Source of the DNA: Patescibacteria group bacterium UBA5124
GTDB lineage: Bacteria; Patescibacteriota; Gracilibacteria; Absconditabacterales; Absconditicoccaceae
Length of the DNA stretch: 6,180 nucleotides
Direction of reading: 5' to 3'
NCBI GenBank assembly: GCA_002414185.1
Contig: DHYS01000004.1
Span: forward strand, 1-6,180
How positions within the stretch are numbered: the stretch's first letter is position 1; every line of letters starts with the position of its first letter. Position numbers and translations under genes: made by a program. Below are positions 5,773-6,180 of this stretch, piece after piece. A model generated the notes under the pieces. That model was not told where the DNA came from. It did no database searches and saw only the letters and a program-made list of their open reading frames with translations.

Positions 5773-6180
5773 TTAAGATGATTTCTTTGCAACTTGATCA
5801 AGAACACATGCAAATGATTGAACAGGATACTTGAGTAAGTATAAGAATTTGGAAATAAGTTCTTCTTTTGAAGGAATATTAGCCAATTCTGTAACATACG
5901 AAGAATCTTGCCATTTCTTTTCACTCCATCCTCCCAAAAATCCGAAAGATGAAACAGCATTGTCTGATTTAAATTCTTTGTTGTACTTACTAATTACTTT
6001 CAATGGAGCAAAGTCTTCACTTTGAGCGAAGATAGCAACTGCCGCACCTTGTAAATTAGACAAATCAACATTTTCCAAACCAGCTTCCTCAACTGCTTTA
6101 AGAAAGATTCTCTTTCTTATTACGTTGATTTTAGCATTAGCATTTTTCATTTCTTTTCTCACCTTTGTTGAAACATCTAC
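5773..6180 (-). CDS. rplJ: 50S ribosomal protein L10, C-terminal 135 residues (5' end beyond window)
   Basis: L10 anchors L7/L12 dimers to the ribosomal stalk base and, in many bacteria, autoregulates its operon. The open frame runs off the right edge (last codon 6178-6180) and ends in TAA at 5773-5775. It opens inside the family's N-terminal domain: VDVSTKVRKEMKNANAK followed by INVIRKRIFLKAVEEAG matches L10's L-R-x-x-x-[RK]-x-x-x-x-x-x-x-[VI]-x-[KR]-N-T-L segment. Then come LQGAAVAIF (the G-P-[TV]-[AL]-[ILV] strand), FGFLGGWSEKK, and ELANIPSKEELISKFLYLLKYP (the family's L-[AP]-S-x-[ED]-E-L-L-[AG]-x-[LI]). The terminal helix FACVLDQVAKKSS is the expected L7/L12-binding helix; it is short, suggesting few stalk dimers, though this is only inference. 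The GTG at 6160-6162 is an internal codon, not the start, because conserved sequence continues upstream of it. No TGA occurs in the visible part. Confidence 0.94.
   Translation of the reverse strand, partial: VDVSTKVRKEMKNANAKINVIRKRIFLKAVEEAGLENVDLSNLQGAAVAIFAQSEDFAPLKVISKYNKEFKSDNAVSSFGFLGGWSEKKWQDSSYVTELANIPSKEELISKFLYLLKYPVQSFACVLDQVAKKSS

Noticed and set aside
5760..5960. A 66-codon minus-strand open frame overlapping the end of rplJ
   Set aside because: It is in another frame of the L10 gene, whose own frame has strong homology through the same bases.

Overview
This AT-rich window is one block of translation and transcription genes, all on the minus strand and read from the right edge to the left: rplJ (L10, 5' end outside the window), rplL (L7/L12), rpsB (S2), a small DUF4870/Tic20-like membrane protein, tsf (EF-Ts), one continuous S6-S18 reading frame (rpsF-rpsR), rpmH (L34) and rpoB (RNA polymerase beta, 3' end outside the window). 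Gaps run from 13 to 109 bases, no gene lies on the plus strand, and no stretch over 300 bases lacks a gene.

The main feature is the genetic code. Four of the eight genes are interrupted by in-frame TGA if read with the standard code: rpoB three times, the membrane protein three times, rpsB once and S6-S18 once. Reading through each TGA restores a normal family member, and the best-conserved sites (S18 C-terminus, the S2 G-[VI]-K segment) demand glycine. TGG is still used for tryptophan and every complete gene ends in TAA. This is translation table 25 (UGA = Gly), known from Candidatus Absconditabacteria (SR1) and Gracilibacteria (BD1-5) of the Candidate Phyla Radiation. The window alone does not decide between the two. 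A standard-code gene caller would wrongly report split or truncated rpoB, rpsB and rpsR.

The layout is also unusual. The common rplJ-rplL-rpoB order is kept, but five genes sit between rplL and rpoB. The usual rpsB-tsf pair is separated by the membrane protein gene, rpsF and rpsR form one open frame, and rpmH lies here rather than beside rnpA/dnaA. RpoB carries a lysine- and Ser/Thr-rich N-terminal extension of about 70 residues. A long hairpin (12 bp plus 5-6 bp across a 2-nt bulge) begins directly after the S18 stop codon and may be an attenuator or processing site. No gene start has a clear Shine-Dalgarno sequence.

I see no mobile element, CRISPR array, tRNA or rRNA, and no evidence of a new defence or metabolic system. 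What merits attention is the recoding, the S6-S18 frame, the RpoB extension, the hairpin and the gene order.
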